DNA from: an uncultured Prevotella sp.
Lineage (GTDB): Bacteria > Bacteroidota > Bacteroidia > Bacteroidales > Bacteroidaceae
Direction of reading: 5' to 3'
Length of the DNA: 64,000 nt
Assembly (NCBI GenBank): GCA_900541335.1
Contig: UQJC01000001.1
Location: forward strand, 235,965-299,964
Under the pieces are notes generated by a model. It saw only the letters and a program-made list of their open reading frames with translations, was not told the DNA's origin and searched no databases. The position numbers were made by a program, and so were the translations under genes. Shown here one piece after another: positions 26,779 to 34,867 of the stretch; the first letter of the stretch is position 1, and each line of letters begins with the position of its first letter.

Positions 26779-27471
26779 ATGTGGTTAACTAATTCATCCA
26801 TCGGACGGAAGGTAATCATGTCAGTAAGTGGCATGGCGCTCATTCTGTTCCTCACGTTTCATGGTTGCATGAACCTGGTGGCTCTCTTCTCTAAGGAAGG
26901 CTACAACATGGTGTGCGAGATGCTTGGCGCCAATTGGTACGCCGTAGCTGCAACCGCTGGTTTGGCAGCACTCATTGCCATCCACTTCATCTACGCCATC
27001 ATTCTGACGCTTCAGAACCGCAAGGCTCGTGGTAACAGCCGCTACGCTGTGACTGACAAACCCGCAACTGTGGAATGGGCTTCTCAGAACATGTTTGTAC
27101 TCGGTGTAGTTGTAGTACTCGGACTGTTGCTCCACCTCTTCAACTTCTGGTACAACATGATGTTTGCTGAAATTTTCAACGGTGGTTACGCTTATGTAGC
27201 TGACATCCACGCTGCTGATGGTTACAGCATGATTGCTTACACCTTCAAGAACCCTGTGTTCACGGTACTCTACCTCATCTGGTTCGTTGCACTTTGGTTC
27301 CACATGACTCACGGTTTCTGGAGTGCTTTCCAAACGCTTGGCTGGAACGGTAAGATCTGGTTTGCTCGCTGGCGCATGATCGGTAACATCTACGTGACTG
27401 TGCTGATGCTTATCTTCGTAGTTGTTGCGCTCTACTTCGCTCTTTGCGGCGGTTGCACGGCTACTTGCTAA
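26779..27471 (+). CDS. sdhC: Succinate dehydrogenase/fumarate reductase cytochrome b subunit
   Basis: The 230-residue membrane anchor has five TM segments and the b-type heme His residues expected of the Wolinella/Bacteroides-type quinol:fumarate reductase: FHGCMN (His29), AIHFIYAI (His73), LLHLFNF, and FHMTHGFWSAFQT. It starts MWLTNSSIGRKVIMSVSGMALI, as in Bacteroidetes. The subunit passes electrons from menaquinol to FrdAB. Fumarate is the end acceptor in succinate-forming anaerobes, so the reductase direction is likely. The first gene of a three-gene operon with a strong promoter. Confidence 0.95.
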   Translation: MWLTNSSIGRKVIMSVSGMALILFLTFHGCMNLVALFSKEGYNMVCEMLGANWYAVAATAGLAALIAIHFIYAIILTLQNRKARGNSRYAVTDKPATVEWASQNMFVLGVVVVLGLLLHLFNFWYNMMFAEIFNGGYAYVADIHAADGYSMIAYTFKNPVFTVLYLIWFVALWFHMTHGFWSAFQTLGWNGKIWFARWRMIGNIYVTVLMLIFVVVALYFALCGGCTATC

Positions 27472-27672
27472 ATTTTAAAATCGGCAGCAACGAGGTGACC
27501 GGGCATTTTCACATGGCCCGCATAATAGTTTAAGAGTTAACAAGTCAAGGAGTTTATTCATTAAGCTTAGACAGCCCAATAAACTGTTTCAACCTTTGGC
27601 TCTTCTCTTTAACCAATTACATACCCTCCCTTATCTGCCATTTCCCAACCCCATACAACAATAGAATATATC
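27472..27672 (+). other. 201-bp spacer between sdhC and sdhA with two hairpins
   Basis: No gene fits here. CGGGC/GCCCG (27500-27504, 27516-27520) and AGTTTATT/AATAAACT (27551-27558, 27578-27585) form two stems. Neither has a T-run. The region is pyrimidine-rich before sdhA and may hold a processing site. Confidence 0.5.
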
Positions 27673-29646
27673 ATGGCTAATATCGATTCCAAGATACCTG
27701 AAGGTCCCATTTCAGAAAAATGGACCAACTATAAAGCTCACCAGAAGCTGGTAAACCCCGCCAACAAGCGTAAGCTCGACATCATCGTGGTAGGTACCGG
27801 TCTCGCCGGTGCATCAGCCGCTGCTTCTCTCGGCGAAATGGGTTTCAAGGTGCTTAACTTCTGCATCCAGGACTCTCCCCGTCGTGCACACTCTATCGCC
27901 GCTCAAGGTGGTATCAACGCTGCTAAGAACTATCAGAACGACGGTGACTCTGTTTATCGTCTTTTCTACGATACGGTAAAGGGTGGTGACTATCGTGCAC
28001 GCGAAGCTAACGTTTACCGTTTGGCTGAAGTAAGTGCCAACATCATCGACCAGTGCGTGGCTCAGGGTGTTCCCTTCGCTCGCGAATATGGCGGTACGCT
28101 CGCTAACCGTTCATTCGGTGGTGTGCAAGTAAGCCGTACATTCTATGCTAAGGGTCAGACGGGTCAGCAGCTCCTTCTCGGTGCTTACTCTGCCCTCATG
28201 TGCCAGGTACACGCTGGTACGGTTCAGCTCTACTGCCGCTATGAAATGCAAGACGTTGTGATTGTTGACGGTCGTGCACGCGGTATCGTAGCGCGCAACC
28301 TCGTAAACGGTAAGCTCGAACGCTTCGCAGCTCACGCTGTCGTTCTCGCTACGGGTGGTTACGGTAACACGTACTTCCTCTCTACCAACGCAATGGGTTG
28401 CAACTGCTCTGCTGCCATCGCCGCATACCGTAAGGGTGCTTACTTCGCAAACCCCGCTTACGTACAGATTCACCCCACTTGTATCCCCGTTCACGGTGAC
28501 AAGCAGTCTAAGCTGACGCTGATGTCTGAGTCTCTCCGTAACGACGGTCGTATCTGGGTACCCAAGAAGAAGGAAGATGCTATCAAACTCCAGAAGGGTG
28601 AAATCAAGGGCAGCGATATTCCTGAAGCTGACCGCGACTACTACTTGGAACGCCGCTATCCCGCCTTCGGTAACCTCGTTCCCCGTGACGTGGCAAGCCG
28701 TGCCGCTAAGGAACGTTGCGATGCAGGCTTCGGTGTAAACAACACTGGTTTGGCTGTATTCCTCGACTTCTCTGAGGCTATCAACCGTCTCGGTATTGAC
28801 GTAGTGCTCCAGCGTTACGGCAACCTCTTCGACATGTACGAAGAAATTACCGACGTTAACCCCGGTGCTTTGGCAAAGGAAATCGACGGCATGAAGTACT
28901 ACAACCCGATGATGATCTACCCCGCTATTCACTACACCATGGGTGGTCTCTGGGTTGACTACGAACTCTCTACCAACATCCCCGGTCTCTTCGCTATCGG
29001 TGAATGTAACTTCTCTGACCACGGTGCTAACCGTCTCGGTGCTTCTGCCCTCATGCAGGGTCTCGCCGATGGTTACTTCGTGCTCCCCTACACTATTCAG
29101 AATTACCTCTCTGACCAAATCACGGTTCCCCGCTTCTCTATCGATCTGCCCGAATTCAAGCAGACGGAGAAGGAAGTTCAAGACCGCATCAACCACTTGA
29201 TGAACATCAAGGGTAAGAAGTCAGTTGACAGCATCCACAAGGAGCTTGGTCACGTAATGTGGGAATATGTAGGTATGGCTCGTACGAAGGAAGGTCTGCA
29301 GACTGCATTGGGTAAGTTGAAGGAAATCCGCAAGGAATTCGAAACCAACCTCTTCATCCCGCAGCTTGAGGGTGTAAACATTGAGCTCGACAAGGCACTC
29401 CGCCTCAACGACTTCATTACGATGGGTCAGCTCATCGCTATTGACGCCCTTCACCGCGAAGAGTCTTGCGGTGGCCACTTCCGCGAAGAACACCAGACGG
29501 AAGAAGGTGAAGCAAAGCGTGACGACAAGAACTGCTTCTACGTATCTTGCTGGGAGTACCAGGGCGAGGACAAGGATCCCGTCAAGTACGAAGAACCCCT
29601 CAAGTACGAAGCAATTGAGGTTAAGACCCGTAACTATAAGAACTAA
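27673..29646 (+). CDS. sdhA: Fumarate reductase/succinate dehydrogenase flavoprotein subunit
   Basis: This 657-residue FAD subunit has the dinucleotide fold IIVVGTGLAGASAAASLGEMG (about residues 38-58, split by eye), the FAD-linking His in RRAHSIAAQGGINAA (about 78), the catalytic stretch with HPTCIP (about 276) and RYPAFGNLVPRDVASRA, and GLFAIGECNFSDHGANRLGASALMQ-type C-terminal FAD contacts. It reduces fumarate to succinate or the reverse. Bacteroidales proteins of this group are of the same length. Codon use is strongly biased (ggt, gct, cgt), a sign of high expression. Confidence 0.97.
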   Translation: MANIDSKIPEGPISEKWTNYKAHQKLVNPANKRKLDIIVVGTGLAGASAAASLGEMGFKVLNFCIQDSPRRAHSIAAQGGINAAKNYQNDGDSVYRLFYDTVKGGDYRAREANVYRLAEVSANIIDQCVAQGVPFAREYGGTLANRSFGGVQVSRTFYAKGQTGQQLLLGAYSALMCQVHAGTVQLYCRYEMQDVVIVDGRARGIVARNLVNGKLERFAAHAVVLATGGYGNTYFLSTNAMGCNCSAAIAAYRKGAYFANPAYVQIHPTCIPVHGDKQSKLTLMSESLRNDGRIWVPKKKEDAIKLQKGEIKGSDIPEADRDYYLERRYPAFGNLVPRDVASRAAKERCDAGFGVNNTGLAVFLDFSEAINRLGIDVVLQRYGNLFDMYEEITDVNPGALAKEIDGMKYYNPMMIYPAIHYTMGGLWVDYELSTNIPGLFAIGECNFSDHGANRLGASALMQGLADGYFVLPYTIQNYLSDQITVPRFSIDLPEFKQTEKEVQDRINHLMNIKGKKSVDSIHKELGHVMWEYVGMARTKEGLQTALGKLKEIRKEFETNLFIPQLEGVNIELDKALRLNDFITMGQLIAIDALHREESCGGHFREEHQTEEGEAKRDDKNCFYVSCWEYQGEDKDPVKYEEPLKYEAIEVKTRNYKN

Positions 29647-29673
29647 TCATCATTACTTAAAAGACAATCCACA

Positions 29674-30432
29674 ATGGCTAAAAATATAAGCTTTACAATT
29701 AAGTACTGGAAGCAGAATGGTCCACAGGATGCGGGTCACTTCGAATCACGCGAAATGCACAACATCCCCGATGATACTTCCTTCCTCGAAATGCTCGATA
29801 TCCTCAACGAGGAACTGATCGAAGAGGGCAAGGAGCCTTTCGTATTCGACCACGACTGCCGCGAAGGTATCTGCGGTATGTGCTCACTCTACATCAACGG
29901 TACTCCTCACGGTAAGACTGAAACGGGTGCTACGACCTGCCAGCTCTACATGCGTCGTTTCAACGATGGCGATGTAATCACCGTTGAACCTTGGCGTTCT
30001 GCAGCATTCCCTGTAATCAAGGACTGCATGGTAGACCGCTCTGCCTTCGATAAGATTCAGGCTGCTGGTGGTTACATCAGCGTGCGCACGGGTGCTCCCC
30101 AGGATGCGAATGCAATCCTGATCCCCAAGCAGGATGCCGACGAGGCTATGGACTGCGCAACCTGCATCGGTTGTGGTGCTTGTGTAGCTGCATGTAAGAA
30201 TGGTTCTGCCATGCTCTTCGTCAGCTCTAAGGTAAGCCAGTTCGCTCTCCTTCCCCAGGGTCGTCCCGAAGCTGCAAAGCGTGCTAAGGCAATGGTAGCT
30301 AAGATGGATGAGCTCGGCTTCGGTAACTGTACGAACACTCGCGCTTGCGAAGCTGTTTGCCCGAAGAACGAGTCTATCGCTAACATTGCTCGCCTCAACC
30401 GCGAGTTCATCAAAGCGAAGCTTGCTGACTAA
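29674..30432 (+). CDS. sdhB: Fumarate reductase/succinate dehydrogenase iron-sulfur subunit
   Basis: The 252-residue protein has the N-terminal 2Fe-2S domain with CREGICGMC...C (about 67-98) and the C-terminal ferredoxin domain with CATCIGCGACVAAC (about 152-165) and CTNTRACEAVCPKN (about 209-222), which ligate the 4Fe-4S and 3Fe-4S centres. It links the flavin of SdhA to the hemes of SdhC. The gene starts 27 bp after sdhA and is followed by a terminator and an insertion sequence. Confidence 0.97.
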   Translation: MAKNISFTIKYWKQNGPQDAGHFESREMHNIPDDTSFLEMLDILNEELIEEGKEPFVFDHDCREGICGMCSLYINGTPHGKTETGATTCQLYMRRFNDGDVITVEPWRSAAFPVIKDCMVDRSAFDKIQAAGGYISVRTGAPQDANAILIPKQDADEAMDCATCIGCGACVAACKNGSAMLFVSSKVSQFALLPQGRPEAAKRAKAMVAKMDELGFGNCTNTRACEAVCPKNESIANIARLNREFIKAKLAD

Positions 30433-30456
30433 TCTCTCACATAGAGTATAAGTTGT

Positions 30457-30490
30457 CCCCCGTTATACCAATTGGCGTAACGGGGGTTCT
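30457..30490 (+). terminator. Terminator of the sdhCAB operon
   Basis: CCCCCGTTA (30457-30465) pairs with TAACGGGGG (30478-30486), followed by a T-rich tail. The insertion sequence sits 15 bp further on. Confidence 0.85.
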
Positions 30491-30500
30491 TGTTTCTAAA

Positions 30501-31910
30501 TATTGCTGTCCGATAAAATTAGGGCTGACACCTATTGCAGGAGTCAGCCCTTTTCGGTTACTTTGATTTTGGTAATAAAGAAATATAACCGATGAGTAAA
30601 AGTAGTCATTTTAGCGGACAGCCGCTTTATGGTAAGGTCATTAAATTGCTTGACAAGTCAAAAGTTCTTGATTTCAGTCGTAAATATGGCGGTGAAAGGT
30701 ATGTCAAGCGTCTCGATTGCTGGACTCACCTGATTGTGATGCTGTATGCCGTCATCCAGCGTTTTGACTCTTTGCGCGAGATAACGACCTCCCTGCTTGC
30801 AGAGACACACAAACTCGGGCATATCGGTATTCATTTCAAGATAGGACGAAGCACGCTCGCTGATGCCAATAAGAGGCGCTCCGAAGCCATATTCGAGGCT
30901 ATATACCGTGATTTATATGACACTTACAGAACAACCCTTTCATCGGACAGCCGAAGCCGCAAGACTCCCAAATGGATGAAACGGCTTCAGATTATTGACT
31001 CGACAACAATCACTCTGTTCTCAAATCTAATATTCAAGGGGGTCGGCCGCCACCCGAAGACAGGCAAGAAGAAGGGCGGAATCAAAGTGCATACTGTCAT
31101 ACATGCCAACGAAGGAGTATCATCGGATATCAAGTTCACCTCTGTGGCTACAAACGATTCATTCATGCTCAAACCATCGGCTCTCTGCAAGGGGGATATC
31201 ATGGCTATGGATCGTGCTTATATAGACTATGGAAAGTTTCAGCAGCTTACCGAACGTGGCGTTATCTATGTCACTAAAATGAAGAAAAACCTGAGATACA
31301 GCCATATTATCTGACATTATGTACCAAAGGCTTAATGGAGGTCAGAATACAGCATGTGGAATTCGTCAAGCAGGTCAAAGAAGGAGAAACAATACGGCAC
31401 AAATCGCGTATAATCACTTATGTGAATAAAAAAAAGCGCAAACTCATATCGCTATCGACCAACGATATGGAGTCTGATCCCGAAGAGATTATCGCAATAT
31501 ACCGCCAGCGATGGGAAATCGAACTCCTGTTCAAACAGATAAAACAGAACTTTCCGCTGAAATACTTCTATGGCGAGAGTGCCAATGCCATCAAAATTCA
31601 GATTTGGGTAACGCTCATCGCCAATCTCTTGCTTATGGTGATGCAAAAGGGGCTCAAACGTCAGTGGAGTTTCTCAGGGCTGGCGACAATGGTCAGAATA
31701 CCCCTAATGTATTACCTTGACTTCCACAGTCTCTTCAACAATCCCGAAAAGGACTGGGAAAAGATCCTTTCCATGGCTTCCGGTGCACCACCCGAACCAT
31801 CTCTTTTTGATTAGGGGGGCTTGTAAAATGAAAAAGAAGACTCGAACACTGAAAATTAAGCGTTCGAGCCATACTTTATTACTGTATTGAAGTTTTATCG
31901 GACAGCAATA
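30501..31910 (+). mobile_element. IS4-family insertion sequence, about 1.41 kb
   Basis: The terminal inverted repeats are TATTGCTGTCCGATAAAA at 30501-30518 and its exact reverse complement at 31893-31910 (18 of 18). Inside is a transposase split by a frameshift. No long target-site duplication is visible; the flanks share at most TA, which may belong to the ends. A 9-bp hairpin (30521-30529 with 30543-30551, then T's) just inside the left end looks like the read-in terminator found in several IS, and another hairpin (CTCGAAC/GTTCGAG at about 31842-31866) lies after the transposase. Confidence 0.92.
30592..31814 (+). pseudogene. IS4-family transposase, frameshifted
   Basis: The first part (30592-31314, 240 residues, ending MKKNLRYSHII) has the N-terminal region and the first two catalytic Asp positions: IIDSTTI and MAMDRAYID. 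The second part (31335-31814) is in another frame and holds YRQRWEIELLFKQIK, the Y-R-E-K signature with the catalytic Glu. The second frame is open upstream past 31290, so a single change of one base near 31290-31312 parts them. Intact relatives are one protein of about 400 residues. Either the element is dead, the read has an error, or a frameshift is used; the first is simplest, as no clear slippery run is visible. Confidence 0.85.
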
Positions 31911-31923
31911 GTTCACAATAAAT

Positions 31924-31970
31924 GAGTCTCCATCCTCAGTTATGCCATAACCCCAGAATGGAGACTCTCT
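31924..31970 (+). terminator. Hairpin past the insertion sequence
   Basis: GAGTCTCCAT (31924-31933) pairs with ATGGAGACTC (31958-31967), and TTATG/CATAA pairs inside; T-rich sequence follows. It may be an older terminator of the sdh operon or one that shields the convergent gene. Confidence 0.6.
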
Positions 31971-32082
31971 TCTTTCATTGTAAATCATCACTTACCCTAT
32001 CATGTTCCTTCATTCAATCAAAATGGAAGTGATGTACACTTTTACACTCTGACCCTATAAAATCAAGTAAGCATAAACAAAA

Positions 32083-32116
32083 ACAAACCGCCTCCGATTG
32101 ACCGAAGGCGGTTTGT
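32083..32116 (-). terminator. Terminator of the carboxynorspermidine dehydrogenase-like gene
   Basis: ACAAACCGCCT (32083-32093) pairs with AGGCGGTTTGT (32106-32116), 37 bp past the stop codon of the minus-strand gene. Confidence 0.75.
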
Positions 32117-32152
32117 ACTAATAGATGATAGATTGCAATAGAGCTCAAACGC

Positions 32153-33346
32153 TTAGAGTTCGAGGTCGCAATCGTGAATTTCATGCCAGGGAAGACCCTG
32201 CTTGTTGAGTTCTTCCATGAAGGGATCGGGATCAAACTCTTCTACATTCCATACACCCGGACGCTTCCACAAACCGAGCATGAACATACGAGCACCAATG
32301 CAAGCAGGTACACCCGTCGTGTAGCTCACACCCTGCATACCCGTTTCTTCATAAGCGGCCTGGTGAGAGCAGTTATTGTAAACGTAGTAAGTATGCTCCT
32401 TACCATCCTTCAAACCACGGATACGGCAACCGATGCTGGTCTCACCGTCGTAGTTCTCACCGAGATCCTGGGGATTAGGCAACACGGCCTTGAGGAACTG
32501 AAGGGGAACGATTTCCATGCCTTGATAGTTGATGGGCTTGATAGAGTCCATACCGATATTCTGAATCACACGGAGGTGAGTCAAGTATTCCTGACCAAAC
32601 GTCATCCAGAAACGAGCACGCTTGATGGTCGGATAATTCTTAACCAAGCTCTCGATTTCCTCGTGATGGAGCAAGTAGCTTTCCTTCGGACCTACGTTGG
32701 GGTAAGTCAGCGGCTTGTGAATTTCGAGCGGTTCGGTTTCTACCCATTTGCCATCTTCCCAGTAAAGACCCTTCTGCGTGATTTCGCGGATGTTGATTTC
32801 AGGGTTGAAGTTCGTTGCAAAAGCCTTGTGGTGGTTACCGGCGTTGCAGTCAACAATGTCGAGATACTGAATTTCGTCGAAGTGATGCTTCGCTGCGTAA
32901 GCCGTATAAATACTCGTTACACCCGGGTCAAAACCGCAACCCAAGATGGCGGTCAAACCTGCCTTCTCAAAACGGTCCTTATAAGCCCACTGCCAAGAAT
33001 ACTCAAAGTGAGCTTCGTCCTTCGGCTCGTAGTTAGCGGTGTCGAGATAAGAACAACCGCACTGCAAACAAGCCTCCATAATGGTGAGGTCCTGGTAAGG
33101 CAATGCAAGATTCATCACGAGGTCGGGCTTAAACTCATTAAAGAGTTCGCAAAGCTGTTCCACGCTGTCTGCGTCAACCTGTGCGGTCTTAATATCATCG
33201 CGACCAATCGCCTTGACAATCGCGTCACACTTAGACTTCGTACGGCTGGCAATCATGATTTCATCAAACACGTCAGTGTTCTTTGCCACTTTGTGTGCGG
33301 CTACGGTGGCCACACCACCAGCACCAATAATCAATACTTTTCCCAT
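32153..33346 (-). CDS. Saccharopine dehydrogenase family protein, probable carboxynorspermidine/carboxyspermidine dehydrogenase
   Basis: The 397-residue protein starts MGKVLIIGAGGVATVAAHKVA, an N-terminal NAD(P) fold, followed by ASRTKSKCDAIVKAIG and the catalytic domain with ILGCGFDPGVTSIYTAYAAKH and FMTFGQEYLTHLRVIQNIGM. Size and these segments fit the CANSDH/CASDH group, which joins a diamine with aspartate semialdehyde for spermidine or norspermidine synthesis; Bacteroides uses this route. No decarboxylase (nspC) is in the window, so the pathway is inferred. An ATG at 33424 would add 26 unlikely residues. The -7 box before it (CGAAGATA at 33394, read in reverse) has one mismatch. Confidence 0.85.
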   Translation of the reverse strand: MGKVLIIGAGGVATVAAHKVAKNTDVFDEIMIASRTKSKCDAIVKAIGRDDIKTAQVDADSVEQLCELFNEFKPDLVMNLALPYQDLTIMEACLQCGCSYLDTANYEPKDEAHFEYSWQWAYKDRFEKAGLTAILGCGFDPGVTSIYTAYAAKHHFDEIQYLDIVDCNAGNHHKAFATNFNPEINIREITQKGLYWEDGKWVETEPLEIHKPLTYPNVGPKESYLLHHEEIESLVKNYPTIKRARFWMTFGQEYLTHLRVIQNIGMDSIKPINYQGMEIVPLQFLKAVLPNPQDLGENYDGETSIGCRIRGLKDGKEHTYYVYNNCSHQAAYEETGMQGVSYTTGVPACIGARMFMLGLWKRPGVWNVEEFDPDPFMEELNKQGLPWHEIHDCDLEL

Positions 33347-33468
33347 AGGGCTATTGTAATTATAAATGTTGAGTGAGATGTTTATTTGTTGTGCGAAGAT
33401 ACACATTCGGCGCAGTAAAGCCATCGTCCCAATGTGTCTCCTATCATATTAGTAAGGACTTTACCTGC

Positions 33469-33897
33469 TTACTCGGGCATTTCAAGTTTCACACGTACCC
33501 AAGTTTCGTGTCCATCACGCGAAGCTCCCGGCATGCGGTAAGTCACGTTCACTTCATCCTTGTCCTTGAACTGATAAGTGATGCGATTGTTCTTACCAAC
33601 CAGTGTCGGGTCGGTAATCGAACCCGTTACGTGTTCTACCACCGTTGAGTCAGAAGTTACCTTGTAGGTACCTTCATTCGTAATGATGCTTTTTCCCGAC
33701 TGGTTCGCAATCAAGAAAGTAAAAAAACTACCATCGGTCTGCATCACTTTCCACACTGGTAAGCGAATGGGGGCAGCATCCGGCTTAGTGTATTGCACCT
33801 GTTGCCAAACGCCTTCAAAACGTTCCCCGTACTTGTTTTCTGCGCTCATACTTCTGGCTGTTACCAACAGTGCAAGCAGTGTAATCATTGTTTTCAT
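33469..33897 (-). CDS. DUF4488-like exported protein
   Basis: The 142-residue product has a signal peptide (MKTMITLLALLVTARSMSAEN) and a small beta-rich body: RFEGVWQQVQY at the start, KVMQTDGSFFTFL in the middle, GTYKVTSDSTVVEHV and YQFKDKDEVNVTYRMPG near the end. This lipocalin-like plan resembles DUF4488 proteins of Bacteroidales, function unknown. It lies between two metabolic genes, both minus strand, without visible functional ties. Confidence 0.7.
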   Translation of the reverse strand: MKTMITLLALLVTARSMSAENKYGERFEGVWQQVQYTKPDAAPIRLPVWKVMQTDGSFFTFLIANQSGKSIITNEGTYKVTSDSTVVEHVTGSITDPTLVGKNNRITYQFKDKDEVNVTYRMPGASRDGHETWVRVKLEMPE

Positions 33898-33939
33898 AAC
33901 GTATCGGTTTGAGTTTATACTCTTAAAAGCTGTCGTTTT

Positions 33940-34683
33940 TCAAGCCTTAGCAATGCTTCCCTTGATAATCACCTCGCCACTGGCTTTCCGGATTTCGTAC
34001 AAAGTCCGGTTAGGCTGAGTTGCATCCTCCTCTCGGTAGATTTCCAACGTATCGCCACAATAAGCTTCCAGGCAATAGGCCATTTCGATACGACGGACAG
34101 GATGTTTCTTCATATCCTCTGCCGCATATTGATTGAGCAACAACTCGATGTAACGAATCGAATTGACATGCCCATTGATATCAAGGTCGGTAAATGCAGC
34201 ACGGTGCGTTCCGACCAGCTGAGCATTCTTAAGACGAACACGCCCCATCGGAGCAATGGGAGAAGGGCGTTCGGGAATCAATGTATCCGAGAATCCACCA
34301 TCGGGCAGTTTTGTCAAGTCGGCTGGCTGACGGCTTTCGGTGTCGATGAGTGACCAAATGCTGGTAGCATGGCCGTAAGCTGTACCGTCTGGACGCAACA
34401 CACTGAAATGACGGTCGGTAAACTGACGGTAGAGTTTATCTACCCAGGTCTGGATGCCAAAATGCTCTCCCGTACGGGGCAATTCCTGCATCTCGATAAC
34501 GAGTCGGGAAAGTACCCACACATGGTGGCAGCCTATCATTTGCTGATAACCAAATCCATGCTCGCCTGCGTGCATCGAAGCACAACGGAGCAAGAGGTTG
34601 CCCAAGTTGCCCCAAGAAAGATTTCCGCAATAATCCTCTGAGAAAGGCTCTACGGAATAATTGTACTGACTCATTTTATCCAT
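33940..34683 (-). CDS. Acyl-ACP thioesterase (FatA/FatB family)
   Basis: The 247-residue protein has two hotdog folds. The first holds FSEDYCGNLSWGNLGNLLLRCASMHAGEHG and WVLSRLVIEM; the second has the catalytic region HRAAFTDLDINGHVNSIRYIELLLNQY, where Asp, Asn and His of the family active site are visible (D-x-N-x-H). The enzyme frees fatty acids from acyl-ACP. The start could also be ATG 34674 (MSQYNY); the longest ORF from 34734 is less likely. Confidence 0.9.
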   Translation of the reverse strand: MDKMSQYNYSVEPFSEDYCGNLSWGNLGNLLLRCASMHAGEHGFGYQQMIGCHHVWVLSRLVIEMQELPRTGEHFGIQTWVDKLYRQFTDRHFSVLRPDGTAYGHATSIWSLIDTESRQPADLTKLPDGGFSDTLIPERPSPIAPMGRVRLKNAQLVGTHRAAFTDLDINGHVNSIRYIELLLNQYAAEDMKKHPVRRIEMAYCLEAYCGDTLEIYREEDATQPNRTLYEIRKASGEVIIKGSIAKA

Positions 34684-34815
34684 GACTTCTTCGTTTTTGT
34701 TTGAAATGCAATGAGGCGTAAAAGACCGGAGCAAAGGTCGGAATAAATAGAAACGTTGCCAAGCAAAAGGGAAGGGAATCTCTACAAAATGTTAGGTTAC
34801 GCTTTAAGTTTACAC

Positions 34816-34823
34816 TAACTTTG
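34816..34823 (+). promoter_or_regulatory. Probable -7 element of the dipeptidyl peptidase gene
   Basis: TAACTTTG fits TAnnTTTG, 44 bp before the ATG; a weak TTAG lies 20 bp upstream in place of TTTG. Confidence 0.5.
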
Positions 34824-34867
34824 CCGCGAAAATAATATTAGAATCAATCAAAAATCTACTCTTCTTT

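Noticed and set aside
28111..29196. 361-residue minus-strand frame inside sdhA
   Set aside because: It is a mirror of the strong codon bias in sdhA; the plus frame holds all family motifs.
30592..31814. Programmed frameshift in the IS4 transposase
   Set aside because: No slippery heptamer such as A AAA AAG is seen in the short overlap near 31300; a simple mutation is more likely, though not proven.
32174..33376. 400-residue plus-strand frame opposite the saccharopine dehydrogenase-like gene
   Set aside because: It is the antisense of a well-conserved gene and has no recognisable motif.
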